Assembly: GCF_004014875.1 (NCBI RefSeq)
Contig: NZ_CP034929.1
Location: 1,612,001-1,676,000, forward strand
Length of the DNA: 64,000 nucleotides
Direction: 5' to 3'
Origin: Nocardioides yefusunii
GTDB lineage: Bacteria > Actinomycetota > Actinomycetes > Propionibacteriales > Nocardioidaceae
Shown: positions 35,353 through 44,919 of the stretch, piece after piece
Position numbering within the stretch: position 1 is the first letter of the stretch
Layout of the letters: every line of letters begins with the position of its first letter
The notes under the pieces: generated by a model
Told to the model about the DNA's origin: nothing
What the model saw: the letters and a program-made list of their open reading frames with translations, nothing else
Databases searched by the model: none
Program-made: the position numbers and the translations under genes

Positions 35353-36288
35353 ATGACCGTTGACCCTTCTCTGCCCTTTTGTCCGTCCCCTTCTCCGTCC
35401 TTGTCTGCTTCTTCGGCTGTGGGCCAGCCCGATCGCATCCTGTTCGTGGGCGATGTCCACGGTGATGCCGAGCATGCCGGACGTCTCGTCGACGTCGCGG
35501 TGGGGCGCGGCGCCACCTGCATCGTCCAGGTGGGCGACTTCGGTTACTGGGCCCACCACCCGTCCGGTGTGGAGTTCCTCGACACCGTCGACGCGCGCAG
35601 TCGCGAGGCCGGTGTGCGGTGGATCTTCGTCGACGGCAACCACGACAACGTGGGACACCTGCGCGTTCACCACACCCACCTCACCGAGGACGGTTTCGTG
35701 CACGTGCGTGACGCGATCGCGTATGCGCCGCGGGGGCACGTGTGGACGTGGCACGGGCTGCTGTTCGGGGCCCTGGGCGGCGCCGTCTCCACCGACAAGT
35801 GGGAGCGGTTGAACTGGGAGAAGCGCCACCGGAAGCCCGAGAGCCTGTGGTTCCCCGACGAGGAGACCACGGACGCCGAGGCGCAGGTTCTCGTCGACCG
35901 CATCGAGCGTCTCGACGTCCTGCTGACCCACGACAAGCCGCGGGCCACGGACCCGTGGATCCACCGCAAGGACACCCCTGACTGCTGGCCCAACCAGGAC
36001 CGCATCCAGCGGGTGGTGGAGGCGTTGCGCCCGCGGCTGGTGGTGCACGGGCACCTGCACTACCGCTACACCGACCAGATCGACCACCCCGAGGGAGACC
36101 GCACGCGGGTGGAGGGGCTGGGATGCGACCCCGCGGCGACCCCGTGGCAGGTGTCGTGGTCGCTGAACGACGCCTGGCTGTGGGTGGACCTCACCCGTGG
36201 GTTGGACGACGTGCTGGCCGGCGAGCCGATCCGCCAGGCCAGGCCGCGGGCCCGGCGTCATGTGTCCGGTGCGGAGACCGGTGAGTGA
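35353..36288 (+). CDS. Calcineurin-like metallophosphoesterase
   Basis: 311 residues. The metal-binding signature is complete: GDVHGD (about 33-38), GDFG (about 60-63), GNHDN (about 96-100), a TH.KP motif (about 196) and GHLH (about 230-233). Such enzymes hydrolyse phosphomonoesters or diesters with a dinuclear metal centre. The Ser/Pro-rich first 25 residues are unstructured. ATG 35353 follows GGGGAG; a GTG 30 bases upstream is a weaker alternative. Overlaps the next (broken) gene by GTGA. Confidence 0.85.
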   Translation: MTVDPSLPFCPSPSPSLSASSAVGQPDRILFVGDVHGDAEHAGRLVDVAVGRGATCIVQVGDFGYWAHHPSGVEFLDTVDARSREAGVRWIFVDGNHDNVGHLRVHHTHLTEDGFVHVRDAIAYAPRGHVWTWHGLLFGALGGAVSTDKWERLNWEKRHRKPESLWFPDEETTDAEAQVLVDRIERLDVLLTHDKPRATDPWIHRKDTPDCWPNQDRIQRVVEALRPRLVVHGHLHYRYTDQIDHPEGDRTRVEGLGCDPAATPWQVSWSLNDAWLWVDLTRGLDDVLAGEPIRQARPRARRHVSGAETGE

Positions 36289-36775
36289 CGGGTGGGAGCG
36301 ATCGTGACGGGGGCTGTCTCCTGGAAGGCAGCGAGGCCATCGTGCTGGCTGATGCGTGCAACGAACTCATCGAGTACCTGATCCCCGGCGACCTGGATCA
36401 CCCCGACACCGCTGTCGGGCAGCGTGACGCCCTGATCGCTCGGTATCAATTCGCGGTGGATGCGGCGCAGCACATCCAGTTGATGATCAACGTCGACGCG
36501 ACCAACCTGAACGGGTTCAACCCCGAGGACGAGACCGAGCACACCCTCACCGCGGACTTCGCGGAGAAGAAGCACCCGTTCCGTGGGCGGAGGTGGGACC
36601 ACCCGGTGTTCCGTTGGTCCTTGTGGCGACCGACTACGCCCCGTTCGTGCCCGCACACGTGCCGCCGATCGGCAACGTGCTGTGGATCGACCCGTCGGAC
36701 GAGCTGGTGTTCCTGTCGACCCTGTCGGTGATCGGCTACATCTCCTTCATGACGCAGGAGCGACGGCAGGGCTGA
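36285..36775 (+). pseudogene. Frameshifted hypothetical gene
   Basis: Two overlapping open frames look like one protein. The first (from GTG 36285) carries ANELIEYLIPGDLDHPD and a helical ARYQFAVDAAQHIQLMIN stretch. After about 36590 it turns into low-quality Arg/Cys/Thr-rich sequence, while the +2 frame continues with VPLVLVATDYAPFVPAHVPP and WIDPSDELVFLSTLSVIGYISF to 36775. A single-base indel between about 36580 and 36593 would rejoin them. Either a real inactivation or a sequencing error. No family recognised. Confidence 0.6.
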
Positions 36776-36792
36776 TGACCTGGACTAATGAC

Positions 36793-36864
36793 CTGAGCGG
36801 AAAGTGTGCAGATTTGGGGCTCAGGAGGCCCGCTGGGGCCATTGAGTGCACACTTTCCGCTCAG
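36793..36864. terminator. Long inverted repeat between convergent genes
   Basis: Perfect 18-bp arms (36793-36810 with 36847-36864) around a 36-base loop that can fold further. Separates the frameshifted gene from the minus-strand secreted-protein gene. Confidence 0.75.
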
Positions 36865-36877
36865 TTCTGGGTGGAGG

Positions 36878-38449
36878 TCACGCCTTCATCGACCTCAAGA
36901 ACGAGGCATGTTCCTTGGACGCCGTCTGGTAGTCCCTCTTCGCGACGTCCCGCTTCTTCTTCGTCGTGCGCTTCTTCTTCACGGTCTTCGCCTTGGCGTA
37001 CTTCTTCTTCGCGGCGACGTACTTCGCCTTGAGCTTCTTCGCCTTCTGGTAGGTCTTCTCCAGAGAGGCAATGTCGCCCTTGAACAGCGGCACGGCCTTC
37101 GCGCGGGTGTCAACGGTCGCAGCTGCGATCTCAGCAGCGTTGGCCGAACGGTAGGTCGCAGTCTCAGCAGCCCCGATGGCCTCGTTCTGGGCATCGCGCG
37201 CCGCGATGGCCCTCGACTGGTCGTAGGCCTGCTGGTGCAGGTTCGCGAAGCTCGCGGTCACAAGGTGCAGCGCGGTCGGCACACCGATCTTCTTCGCGTG
37301 CGCGGCAGCCTGAGCAGCGCTCTGGCCGACCCCGACCACCCAGGCGCTCATTTTGGTGTCCTGCGTGACGCTCCTGGTCACGGTGACCTTCGCGGTCTCG
37401 ACGATCTTCGACGCACCCTTCTGCGTGCGCTTGACCTTGTGGCCACGCCACTTGCCGTGGAGCGTGACCTTGACGCTCTTGCCGCTACGCGTGCGGGTCT
37501 GGGTGCTCGACGCGGTAGCCGTCTTCGTGACCTCGTCGGTCGCGTAGATCAGCTTCTCCGCGATCACCCAGCCGTAGGCCGGGTTCTCCGAACCCTGCTC
37601 ACGGGCCCCGTTGACGGTGCACGCCGCATGGACCGACCCGACGGGACAGTTCGACGCGAGCTCCTCACCGGTGCACGCCGGATCAGCAGGCGCCTCGAGG
37701 TTCGCGACCGTGCTCTTGTGACGGTTCGCATCCGCCGGCAGGCCGGTGCACGTGTCGGGCGCCGGACGCCACAACTCGGCCACGACGTCCTTCTTCACCT
37801 TCGACCACGCGTACTGCTTGTCACGGCAGCCCACGGCCTCCCACGGAGCGCACTCCATGACTTCGGCAGCGGTAGCCGGAACAAGCCCGTGGTTCATGGA
37901 CGTATGCGCAGACAGACTGTTGCGCCCCGAGCAGTTGGCCTGCAACCGGCCGTCGATCGTACGCAACTCCAGCAGCAGCCACGGCTCAGCCGCAACACGG
38001 CTGGCACACGCCAACCGTGCACTGTCCGCGCCCTCGAACGTAGCCACGTGCTCAGGGGCGTTCATGCACTGCCACGTGTTCATCCACGGGCTGAACAGGG
38101 GAAAGTTGTTGGGGGTGGCGCAGGTCGTGCCCCACGTTTGGTAGAACCACTGGAAATCACGCGGCTTGTAGTCGTGCTGGGGTCGCAGGGTCTCTCGGGC
38201 GTACCAGAAACCGGTGTCGTCAGCGTGTTCGGTGTCGACGTGGATCACCCGACCGGCGTTGATCAGCTCGTTGGGCTCGAGCGTCGAGACGTACACGTAC
38301 GGGTCGCGGATCTCCGCGAACCCGCTCAGTTCGGTCTCGGGAATCGCGGGGACGTCAGTTGCTGACGCACCGCTGAGTCCGAGCAGGGGCAGGACGAGCG
38401 CGAGGACCGCGCTCAGGGCGAAACGGCGCTTCGGGCCGGGGACAGGCAT
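36878..38449 (-). CDS. Secreted protein with Lys-rich C-terminal coiled region
   Basis: 523 residues, unknown family. Signal peptide to about 31 (LSGASA). The N-terminal half (about 35-300) is rich in Trp and Cys (at least ten Cys), suggesting a disulfide-bonded extracellular domain. The C-terminal third is helical, alanine-rich and then strongly basic (KKLKAKYVAAKKKYAKAK), likely to bind DNA, lipoteichoic polymer or the cell wall. ATG 38449 follows GGAGGAG on the minus strand. Confidence 0.7.
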   Translation of the reverse strand: MPVPGPKRRFALSAVLALVLPLLGLSGASATDVPAIPETELSGFAEIRDPYVYVSTLEPNELINAGRVIHVDTEHADDTGFWYARETLRPQHDYKPRDFQWFYQTWGTTCATPNNFPLFSPWMNTWQCMNAPEHVATFEGADSARLACASRVAAEPWLLLELRTIDGRLQANCSGRNSLSAHTSMNHGLVPATAAEVMECAPWEAVGCRDKQYAWSKVKKDVVAELWRPAPDTCTGLPADANRHKSTVANLEAPADPACTGEELASNCPVGSVHAACTVNGAREQGSENPAYGWVIAEKLIYATDEVTKTATASSTQTRTRSGKSVKVTLHGKWRGHKVKRTQKGASKIVETAKVTVTRSVTQDTKMSAWVVGVGQSAAQAAAHAKKIGVPTALHLVTASFANLHQQAYDQSRAIAARDAQNEAIGAAETATYRSANAAEIAAATVDTRAKAVPLFKGDIASLEKTYQKAKKLKAKYVAAKKKYAKAKTVKKKRTTKKKRDVAKRDYQTASKEHASFLRSMKA

Positions 38450-38531
38450 GGGGGTTCTCCTCCGGGCGACGCCACGCTCGGGGGAGGAGCATGGGGGAGG
38501 GCGTCGCCCGGAGAATTCTCCCTGACGTGGA

Positions 38532-41009
38532 TCAGGCGAAGCGTGCGCGGGTGGTGAGGCGGCGTCGCAGGGTGTCGGTGGCGTCGACGAGGTTGCGGCG
38601 CACGGTCAGGTCCAGGCCCTCGACGTCGAGTGCAGCCTCAGCGGCGCTCAGGAACTCGGCCGTCAACGCGGTGTGCGGGTAGAAGGACCGCAGTGCGGTG
38701 CCGAGCACCCAGCCCGCGTGCACCGAGGCGGCGCTGGGGAGCAGGTCGAGGAACGCGTCGGCGTACTCGGCGGTCAGCTCCTCCTGGCCCGAGCGCCACA
38801 TGCCCAGGCCGGCGGCTTCGAGTTCGTAGTTGGGGACGTCGACCTCGCCGGTGAAGCGCTGCCAGGCCCATGCCTTCGCTTCCGCCTCGGGCAGGGAGGC
38901 ACGGGCACGGGTGTACTCCACGCGCGCCTTGGCCGAGGGGTCTGCGGCCAACGCCTCGTCCAGTTCGGCGACGTCGGTGGCTCCCAGGACGGCCAGACGG
39001 ACCCGGACGGCCCACGCGACGTCGGAGTCGAGGACGACGCCTGCGGGGACGTCACCGGCGAGCCAGGTGCCGAGCAGGGAGACGTCGTCGGTGGTGGAGA
39101 CCGCACCGAGGAACGCGGAGAGCTGCAACGTGGAGCCGGGATCGGCGGTGGTGGCTCGGTTCAGGGCTGCGGTGTGCAGGGACGCCAACAGCGGGCCGGG
39201 GGCGTCGGTGAGCGCTGCAGCACTGGCGGCGAACGGGAGCAGGGTGGTGACGGCGTCGTCGTCGGTCTCGGTCGGTAGGACCGAGGCGACCAGTTCGACC
39301 ACGGGGGCCGGGGACAGCCGGGACTGGTGGAACGCGGAACGGATTGCGTTCCAGGTGCCCGAACGCAGACGGCCGTCGTTCACTCCGGCCAGGACGGGCA
39401 GGAGCGCGGTGACGGTGGTGTCGTCGACCACGGCAGCGGCCCAGGTGGCCTCGTAGGGGTCGGGGACGACAGCAGCGCCGGTGGGGACGACGAACGGGGT
39501 GCGGTCGGCGTCGAGGGTGACGTCGGTGATCTGGACGTCGGTGCCGTCGGTGTCGTCACCCGTGATGACTGCGACCTGAAGTGCGTGACGACGCGGGGAG
39601 GACTCACCCGCTGCGACGGTGTCGGGTGCGGTGCGCACCAGTTCTCCGGTGGCACGGTCCAGGGAGATCGTGTCGGGACCCGCGGTGCGCAACCAGGCGG
39701 CGGTGAAGTCCGTCAGGTCTCCGGCCCCGGCACGTTCCCAGGAGCCGATGAGGTCGTTCATGGTGGCGTTGCCGAACCGGTGGGTGGTGAAGTGGTCGAT
39801 CGCGCCGGCGAGGAAGACGTCGTCGCCGATGGTGGCGTTGAGCTGCTTCAGGATCGCTGATCCCTTGGCGTAGGAGATGCCGTCGAAGTCCTGCAGCGCA
39901 GCGGTCGCGTCGACGGCACCGTTGCCGGCGACGGGGTGGGTGCTGGGACGCTGGTCGGCCACGAGACCCCACTGGCGTCGGGCCCACGCGTTGTGGGTCC
40001 AGGCGTCGTCGAACTGGGTGACGGCTGCGGTGACACGGCTGCCCATGTACTCCGCGAACGACTCGTTGAGCCAGAGGTCGTCCCACCAGCGCGGGGTGAC
40101 GATGTTGCCGAACCACTGATGGGCCATCTCGTGGGCCACGGTGGTGGCGCGCTGCACCCGCAGACCACGCGGGACGGTGCCGGTGAACAGCAGCGGGTCA
40201 CGGAACGTCACGCAACCGGGGTTCTCCATCGCGCCGGCGTTGAACTCCGGCACGAACGCCTGGTGGTACTTGTCGCCGAAGGGGTAGCGGATCCCGAAGA
40301 GGCGGTGGAACTCGTCGAAGCACTGCTTCGTCACCGTCAGCAGTTCCTCGGCGTCACGATCCAACTCACGGGCCAACGACTGACGTGCGCTCAGGCCCAG
40401 CTTGATCCCGTCGTGGGAGTCGGTGATCAGGTGGTAGGGGCCGGCGACCAGGGTGACGAAGTACGTCGACAGCGGCTGCGAGGCCTGGAACTCCCAGACG
40501 CCGGGCTCGACCTGCTCACCGGGAGCGTTGCCGATGACGGTCCACTCCTGCGGTGCGGTGACGTGGAACGTGTAGGGAGCCTTGAGGTCGGGCTGGTCGA
40601 AGCAGGCGAAGACGCTGGGGGCGGCGTCCATGAACGACATCCCGTAGACGTAACGACGCCCGTCGGCGGGGTCGACGTGGGCGTGCAGCCCTTCACCGTC
40701 GTTGCGGAACCGCATGGTGGCCTCCACCACCAACTCGTGACGCCCTGCGGAGAGCCGCAGCGGCACCCGGCCGCGATCCAGCAGATCCACCGGCAACGAG
40801 GTGCCGTCGAGGGTGATCGCGTGCGTCGCGACCGGCTTGAGGTCGAGGAACGTCTCGCCCTCTCCGGAGGTGAACGTGATCGTCGTGCGACTGGCGAACG
40901 TCTCCTCGCTGGAAGCCAGGTCGAGGGAGACGTCGTAGTGGGTGACGTCGAGGAGGCCAGCGCGGGCGATCGCCTCGGTGTGCTGGAGGCTGCGGTACGG
41001 GTTGCTCAC
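38532..41009 (-). CDS. pepN: Aminopeptidase N (M1 family)
   Basis: 825 residues. Zinc site HEMAHQWFGN (293-302) with NESFAEYMG downstream, and the exopeptidase motif GAMENPG. It removes N-terminal residues from peptides in the cytoplasm. The GTG at 41009 is favoured: TAGAGT lies exactly 7 nt upstream (leaderless), and that box overlaps the alternative GTG at 41018. The C-terminal ERAP1-like helical domain is complete. Confidence 0.95.
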   Translation of the reverse strand: MSNPYRSLQHTEAIARAGLLDVTHYDVSLDLASSEETFASRTTITFTSGEGETFLDLKPVATHAITLDGTSLPVDLLDRGRVPLRLSAGRHELVVEATMRFRNDGEGLHAHVDPADGRRYVYGMSFMDAAPSVFACFDQPDLKAPYTFHVTAPQEWTVIGNAPGEQVEPGVWEFQASQPLSTYFVTLVAGPYHLITDSHDGIKLGLSARQSLARELDRDAEELLTVTKQCFDEFHRLFGIRYPFGDKYHQAFVPEFNAGAMENPGCVTFRDPLLFTGTVPRGLRVQRATTVAHEMAHQWFGNIVTPRWWDDLWLNESFAEYMGSRVTAAVTQFDDAWTHNAWARRQWGLVADQRPSTHPVAGNGAVDATAALQDFDGISYAKGSAILKQLNATIGDDVFLAGAIDHFTTHRFGNATMNDLIGSWERAGAGDLTDFTAAWLRTAGPDTISLDRATGELVRTAPDTVAAGESSPRRHALQVAVITGDDTDGTDVQITDVTLDADRTPFVVPTGAAVVPDPYEATWAAAVVDDTTVTALLPVLAGVNDGRLRSGTWNAIRSAFHQSRLSPAPVVELVASVLPTETDDDAVTTLLPFAASAAALTDAPGPLLASLHTAALNRATTADPGSTLQLSAFLGAVSTTDDVSLLGTWLAGDVPAGVVLDSDVAWAVRVRLAVLGATDVAELDEALAADPSAKARVEYTRARASLPEAEAKAWAWQRFTGEVDVPNYELEAAGLGMWRSGQEELTAEYADAFLDLLPSAASVHAGWVLGTALRSFYPHTALTAEFLSAAEAALDVEGLDLTVRRNLVDATDTLRRRLTTRARFA

Positions 41010-41142
41010 CCGATCCACTCTAGAACGCTGCGGTACGGGTGAGGCCTGCGTCGAGGTGCAGATCGGGCCGGGGACGTGCGGGTTGCCCCCGGACGGGGTG
41101 AGTGCAGCCTCAGCCCAGCCTCAGCCCAGCCTCAACCCAGCG

Positions 41143-41778
41143 TCAACGCAGTGCGGCGACGACCATCGCCCGGGTGCGCAGCACGGTCTCCACGGTGTCG
41201 GCGGTGATCAGGATGCGTCCGTCGTCGTCGACGTGGATCTTCGAACCCGTCGACGACTCCAGACGTCGGATCCCGGAGCCGCCCTTGCCGATGAACTCAC
41301 CGACCTGGTCGCCGCGGATCCGGATCGCTGCTGAACGCTGGGCCGCGGTGGACTTCACCACCGCTTCCTTGCGCGGGGGCCAGCCGTCGGCGTCGGAGAC
41401 CCACACCTTGACGGTGTGTCGCACGGTGATGTTGCCGTGGGTGTCGTCGAAGACCTGCTCGAAGCATCTGCTGCGTTCCTTGGTGTCGGGGGTGACCCGT
41501 ACCGGGTTGGCGACCGTCCCGCGCAACCATGCCTCGGGAATGTCGCGTTGGGTCATGCGCTGCTTGACGTGCTTGGTGAGCACCAGCGGCACCGAGGCTG
41601 GGACCCCGTCGGGGTTGCGACGACGCTGGGAGCCGGCACCGGAACGGACCGTGCCCTGCTTGCCGGGACGCTTCGGCTTCGGGGGCCGAGGGCGCAGGAA
41701 CGGCATCACCACCGAGGTCAGGACGACGCCGACCAGGAGTGCGGCGATCAACCAGTACAGAGGTCCCCAGTCGGACAT
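41143..41778 (-). CDS. Membrane-anchored KH-domain protein
   Basis: 211 residues. One N-terminal transmembrane helix (about 8-28), a basic linker, a DUF4258-like segment (about 65-125; LTKHVKQRMTQRDIPEAWLRGTV) and a C-terminal KH RNA-binding domain with the GKGGSGIRRLE GxxG loop. ATG 41778 follows GGGAAGGGA. A membrane-located RNA-binding protein; the DUF4258 plus KH combination may indicate an RNase-like role, but this is a guess. Confidence 0.7.
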   Translation of the reverse strand: MSDWGPLYWLIAALLVGVVLTSVVMPFLRPRPPKPKRPGKQGTVRSGAGSQRRRNPDGVPASVPLVLTKHVKQRMTQRDIPEAWLRGTVANPVRVTPDTKERSRCFEQVFDDTHGNITVRHTVKVWVSDADGWPPRKEAVVKSTAAQRSAAIRIRGDQVGEFIGKGGSGIRRLESSTGSKIHVDDDGRILITADTVETVLRTRAMVVAALR

Positions 41779-41866
41779 GGCGTCCCTTCCCGTGCTCGGC
41801 GGCAACGGGGATCAGCGTAGACGGATCATGCCCCTGCGTGGGGCGTGAATCGCCGTCGTCGGACGC

Positions 41867-42715
41867 TCACACAGGTGTCGTGACGGCAGCGCGCTGCCAG
41901 CCGGCCCAGCCCGGCAGGTACAGGCGTGCGTCCAGGGAGTTGTTCCGCGCGACGTAGGCCACCCACGCACTCGCGCTCGCGTCGTCGCAGTACACCGCGA
42001 AGGGCTGTTCGGGGTCCACGCCCGAGCGACGCAACCGCAGCCGCATCGACGCCGGATCCAGCACTCGACCGGCTTGGTCTCCGAACGCCGTGGACGGAAC
42101 GTTCACCGCCCCGGGCACACGCTGGTCACTCACCCCGGACGGACCCTTGGCGCCGAACCGGGACCGGGTCCGCACGTCGACGGCCTGTCGGTGAGCCGCG
42201 AAGGAGGCCAACTCCTGCGTCGAGCACGTCAGCACTTCCCGTGGGGACAGCGTGACGTCGCCGGGTCGGGCCGGGGGCACCTCCTCGGTGCTGGTGGGCA
42301 GGCCCAGACGCCACCACGCTTCGTAGCCGCCGTCCAGGAGTGCCGTGGATCGGTGTCCGGCCCACTGCAGCAGCCACGCCAGCCGTCCGGCCTCGATGCC
42401 CTTGTGTCCGCCGTAGGTGACCACGAGCGTGTCGTCGTCGGCGCCCAGGGCCCGCAAGGTCGCCTGGATCGTCGTTGGGTCGGGGTCAGGGGAGGTCCAG
42501 GTGCTCACCGTGGGGTCCAGGTGGTGTGCGCCGGGCAGGTGTCCGGCCTCGTAGGTGCCCCGAAGGCTGCGGACGTCCAGCAGCACCATGCGCGGGCTGG
42601 CAGGGGTGGCGGCAGTGGTCGTGCTGGCCTCCAGCAGCGCCGCGAGCGCGGGGGACTCGACCACACGGTGCGGACCGCGCTGAGGGAGCGAACCGTGGGG
42701 GGAAGCAGAAGCCAT
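41867..42715 (-). CDS. Tandem-rhodanese sulfurtransferase
   Basis: 282 residues with two rhodanese domains. The second carries the active-site cysteine in FAVYCDDASASAW; the first reads VVTYGGHKG and lacks Cys, as expected for thiosulfate/3-mercaptopyruvate sulfurtransferases. The active loop CDDASAS differs from the common CGSGVT. ATG 42715 is 6 nt after TAGGCT (leaderless). Likely cytoplasmic sulfur transfer. Confidence 0.85.
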   Translation of the reverse strand: MASASPHGSLPQRGPHRVVESPALAALLEASTTTAATPASPRMVLLDVRSLRGTYEAGHLPGAHHLDPTVSTWTSPDPDPTTIQATLRALGADDDTLVVTYGGHKGIEAGRLAWLLQWAGHRSTALLDGGYEAWWRLGLPTSTEEVPPARPGDVTLSPREVLTCSTQELASFAAHRQAVDVRTRSRFGAKGPSGVSDQRVPGAVNVPSTAFGDQAGRVLDPASMRLRLRRSGVDPEQPFAVYCDDASASAWVAYVARNNSLDARLYLPGWAGWQRAAVTTPV

Positions 42716-42803
42716 GTGACGAGCCTAGGTTCTCCGTGCCGGGGAGTGTCCAAGCCGGGGCCGCTGGCACGGGAGGCCCCAGATGGCTCCGTATGCTTTG
42801 TCC

Positions 42804-43271
42804 ATGACTGAGGAGAACACCCCGAAGCCGGAGAACCACCGCACCGTCGAGCTCACCAAGATCGGTGCCAACCGTTTCAAGGCCGAGAACGGCCGAGGCG
42901 GCGAGATCTTCTTCGGCACCGGCGGAGACGACCCGGACTTCTCGCCCGTCGAGCTCCTGCTGACCGCGATCGCCGGTTGCAGCTCCATCGACGTCGACCT
43001 GATCACCGGCAAGCGCGCCAACGCCGTGAAGTTCAACGTCACCGCTGAGGGCGACAAGGTCCGCGACGAGCTCGGCAACCACATGAAGAACTTCAAGCTC
43101 ACCTTCGACGTCGAGTTCCCCGAGGGCCCCGAGGGCGACGCCGCTCGTGGCGTCCTGGTCCGTTCCATGGAGCAGTCCCGCGACCGCCTCTGCTCGGTCT
43201 CGCGCACCGTCCAGATCGGTGAGCCCGTCGAGTTCGCCACCCCTGAGGGTGTCCTGGAGCGCAAGGCCTGA
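42804..43271 (+). CDS. OsmC-family protein
   Basis: 155 residues. The two redox cysteines of OsmC/Ohr peroxidases are present (AIAGCSSIDV and RLCSVSRTV), with the family core SPVELLLTAIAGC. Probably reduces organic hydroperoxides or is a related thiol protein. Start ATG 42804 lies 6 nt after TATGCT, consistent with a leaderless message; the in-frame ATG 21 bases earlier overlaps that box. Confidence 0.9.
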   Translation: MTEENTPKPENHRTVELTKIGANRFKAENGRGGEIFFGTGGDDPDFSPVELLLTAIAGCSSIDVDLITGKRANAVKFNVTAEGDKVRDELGNHMKNFKLTFDVEFPEGPEGDAARGVLVRSMEQSRDRLCSVSRTVQIGEPVEFATPEGVLERKA

Positions 43272-43316
43272 GACCCCCCACGCTGTGGTGTCGCTGCGAT
43301 GCCAGCGTGATGACGA

Positions 43317-43348
43317 CAGCCCCCGTCCGGAGCACCGGACGGGGGCTG
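43317..43348. terminator. Bidirectional terminator between osmC-like and cyclophilin genes
   Basis: Perfect 14-bp stem (43317-43330 with 43335-43348), AGCA loop, between convergent genes. Confidence 0.9.
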
Positions 43349-43380
43349 CTGCGTTCAGACACGTTCCAGTGCCGGAGAAC

Positions 43381-44106
43381 TCAGCCGACGGTGACCTTCT
43401 TCAGGTCGACGGCCTGCTTCGGTGCGACGCCGTCGGCGGCGTTGCCCTTCGCGGCCACCTTCTCCACCAGCTTCACGGTGTCGGCATCGACGGAGCCGAA
43501 CACGGTGTAGGCGGGCGGCAGCGGGGTGTCGGCGTAGACGATGAAGAACTGCGAACCGTTGGTGTCCTCGCCAGCGTTCGCCATCGCCAACGTCCCCGCC
43601 TCATACGTCTCAGAACCGTCCAGTTCGTCGGCGTAGCTGTAGCCCGGGCCACCCATGCCCGACGCGCTCGGGTCGCCGCACTGCAGGACGAAGATGCCCT
43701 CGGTGACCAGACGGTGGCAGGTCGTGTCGTCGAAGTAGCCCTGCTCTGCCAGGGAGACGAACGAGTTCACCGTGCACGGAGCAGAGGCAGCATCCAGGGT
43801 CAGGTTCATGGCACCCACCGACGTGGCGACCTCGACCGCGACCTCACCAGTGACGCTCGGCGTCGTGGGGGGAAGGTCGACCTTCTTCGCGGCACTGCCG
43901 CCGCCCTGGTAGGAGCACTCGGTGGCCGGGGTGGATGAGCCGATCGAACCCTCCGTCGACGGTGAGGCCGAGGATGAGGTCTCAGGGGCAGCGGTCTCGG
44001 TGCCGTCGTCGGTCTTCTCGATGCCGCACCCGACGGCAGAGAGGGCCAACGTGGACAGAGCCACGACAGGGAGGACGCGACGGCACAGGAGAGTGGAAGT
44101 CAGCAT
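43381..44106 (-). CDS. Cyclophilin-type peptidyl-prolyl isomerase lipoprotein
   Basis: 241 residues. The signal peptide ends in a lipobox (LSAVGC, about 20-25), so it is anchored outside the membrane. A Ser/Thr/Glu-rich linker precedes the cyclophilin domain (about 75-240; TVNSFVSLAEQGYFDDTTCHR, NTNGSQFFI-like DTNGSQFF). It would assist folding of exported proteins. ATG 44106 is 6 nt after TACGAT (leaderless). Conserved residues of the Arg/Phe active site are partly altered (HRLVTEGIFVLQCGD). Confidence 0.85.
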   Translation of the reverse strand: MLTSTLLCRRVLPVVALSTLALSAVGCGIEKTDDGTETAAPETSSSASPSTEGSIGSSTPATECSYQGGGSAAKKVDLPPTTPSVTGEVAVEVATSVGAMNLTLDAASAPCTVNSFVSLAEQGYFDDTTCHRLVTEGIFVLQCGDPSASGMGGPGYSYADELDGSETYEAGTLAMANAGEDTNGSQFFIVYADTPLPPAYTVFGSVDADTVKLVEKVAAKGNAADGVAPKQAVDLKKVTVG

Positions 44107-44143
44107 GTGTTGATCGTACGGACCCCGTGCGAGCATCGACGAC

Positions 44144-44812
44144 GTGTTCGGCGTCATCGATCTCCCCACCTACCTCGTCGGACTCGCGGTGGTCATCCTG
44201 CTGCCCGGGCCCAACTCGCTCTACGTCCTCGCCACCGCCACCCGTGCCGGTGTCCGCCCCGGTTTCGCCGCCGCCGCTGGCGTGTGGGCCGGGGACACGG
44301 TGTTGATGACACTGGCTGCCGGGGGAGCGGCCTCACTCCTGCGCTCCAGCACGGTCCTCTTCGGGATCGTGAAGTACGCCGGCGCTGCCTACCTCACCTG
44401 GCTCGGCATCGGACTCATCCGCGCTGCGATCACCGCATGGCGCAGCCGTCGTCGGGCCGGGGACGCCTCGGACGAGGTTCAGGAGCCCGCTGGGGTCGGG
44501 GTCCGGGGAGGCGCGGCGTTCAGCAAGGCGTTGGGGATCAGCCTGCTCAACCCGAAGGCGATCCTCTTCTTCATCTCGTTCTTCGTGCAGTTCGTCGACC
44601 CTGACTACGCCCACCCGTGGTTGTCGTTCCTCGTGCTGGGGGTGATGGTGCAGGCCGCGAGCGCGCTGTACCTCAGTGTCCTGATCATCTCGGGGGCCCG
44701 TGTGGCGAGTGCGCTGGTCCGACGTCGACGACTGACTGCGGTGGCGACGGGCATGGCAGGCATGGTCTTCCTGGCCTTCGCGGTGAAGCTAGGAGTGGCG
44801 ACGGCCGTCTGA
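44144..44812 (+). CDS. LysE/RhtB-family amino acid exporter
   Basis: 222 residues with six predicted helices. The [22 protein letters not shown] start and the [14 protein letters not shown] motif are diagnostic for LysE/RhtB, close to the LeuE branch. Exports a neutral amino acid or derivative. GTG 44144 is the best start; divergent from the cyclophilin gene. Confidence 0.9.
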   Translation: MFGVIDLPTYLVGLAVVILLPGPNSLYVLATATRAGVRPGFAAAAGVWAGDTVLMTLAAGGAASLLRSSTVLFGIVKYAGAAYLTWLGIGLIRAAITAWRSRRRAGDASDEVQEPAGVGVRGGAAFSKALGISLLNPKAILFFISFFVQFVDPDYAHPWLSFLVLGVMVQAASALYLSVLIISGARVASALVRRRRLTAVATGMAGMVFLAFAVKLGVATAV

Positions 44813-44841
44813 GGTCGTTCACAGCAAGGAGTGGTTCAAAA

Positions 44842-44856
44842 CCGGTTCAAAACCGG
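44842..44856. promoter_or_regulatory. Palindrome within a direct repeat upstream of the chemoreceptor gene
   Basis: CCGGTT-CAA-AACCGG is a 6+6 palindrome formed where GGTTCAAAACC is directly repeated (44833-44854). It lies about 65 bp before the chemoreceptor start, near a TATCCCT -10-like box. Possible operator. Confidence 0.4.
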
Positions 44857-44919
44857 ACTGCAAGCGGCACACTTCATTTAACGGGACATTTTGTATCCCT
44901 AAGAGTGAAGGGAAGAGCT

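Noticed and set aside
33316..36261. 981-codon minus-strand open frame
   Set aside because: It spans two plus-strand genes with clear motifs (metallophosphoesterase, signal peptide) and has no domain of its own.
44833..44856. Two GGTTCAAAACC direct repeats as a mini CRISPR or attachment site
   Set aside because: Only two overlapping copies without a spacer; no integrase or cas gene nearby. Kept only as a possible operator.
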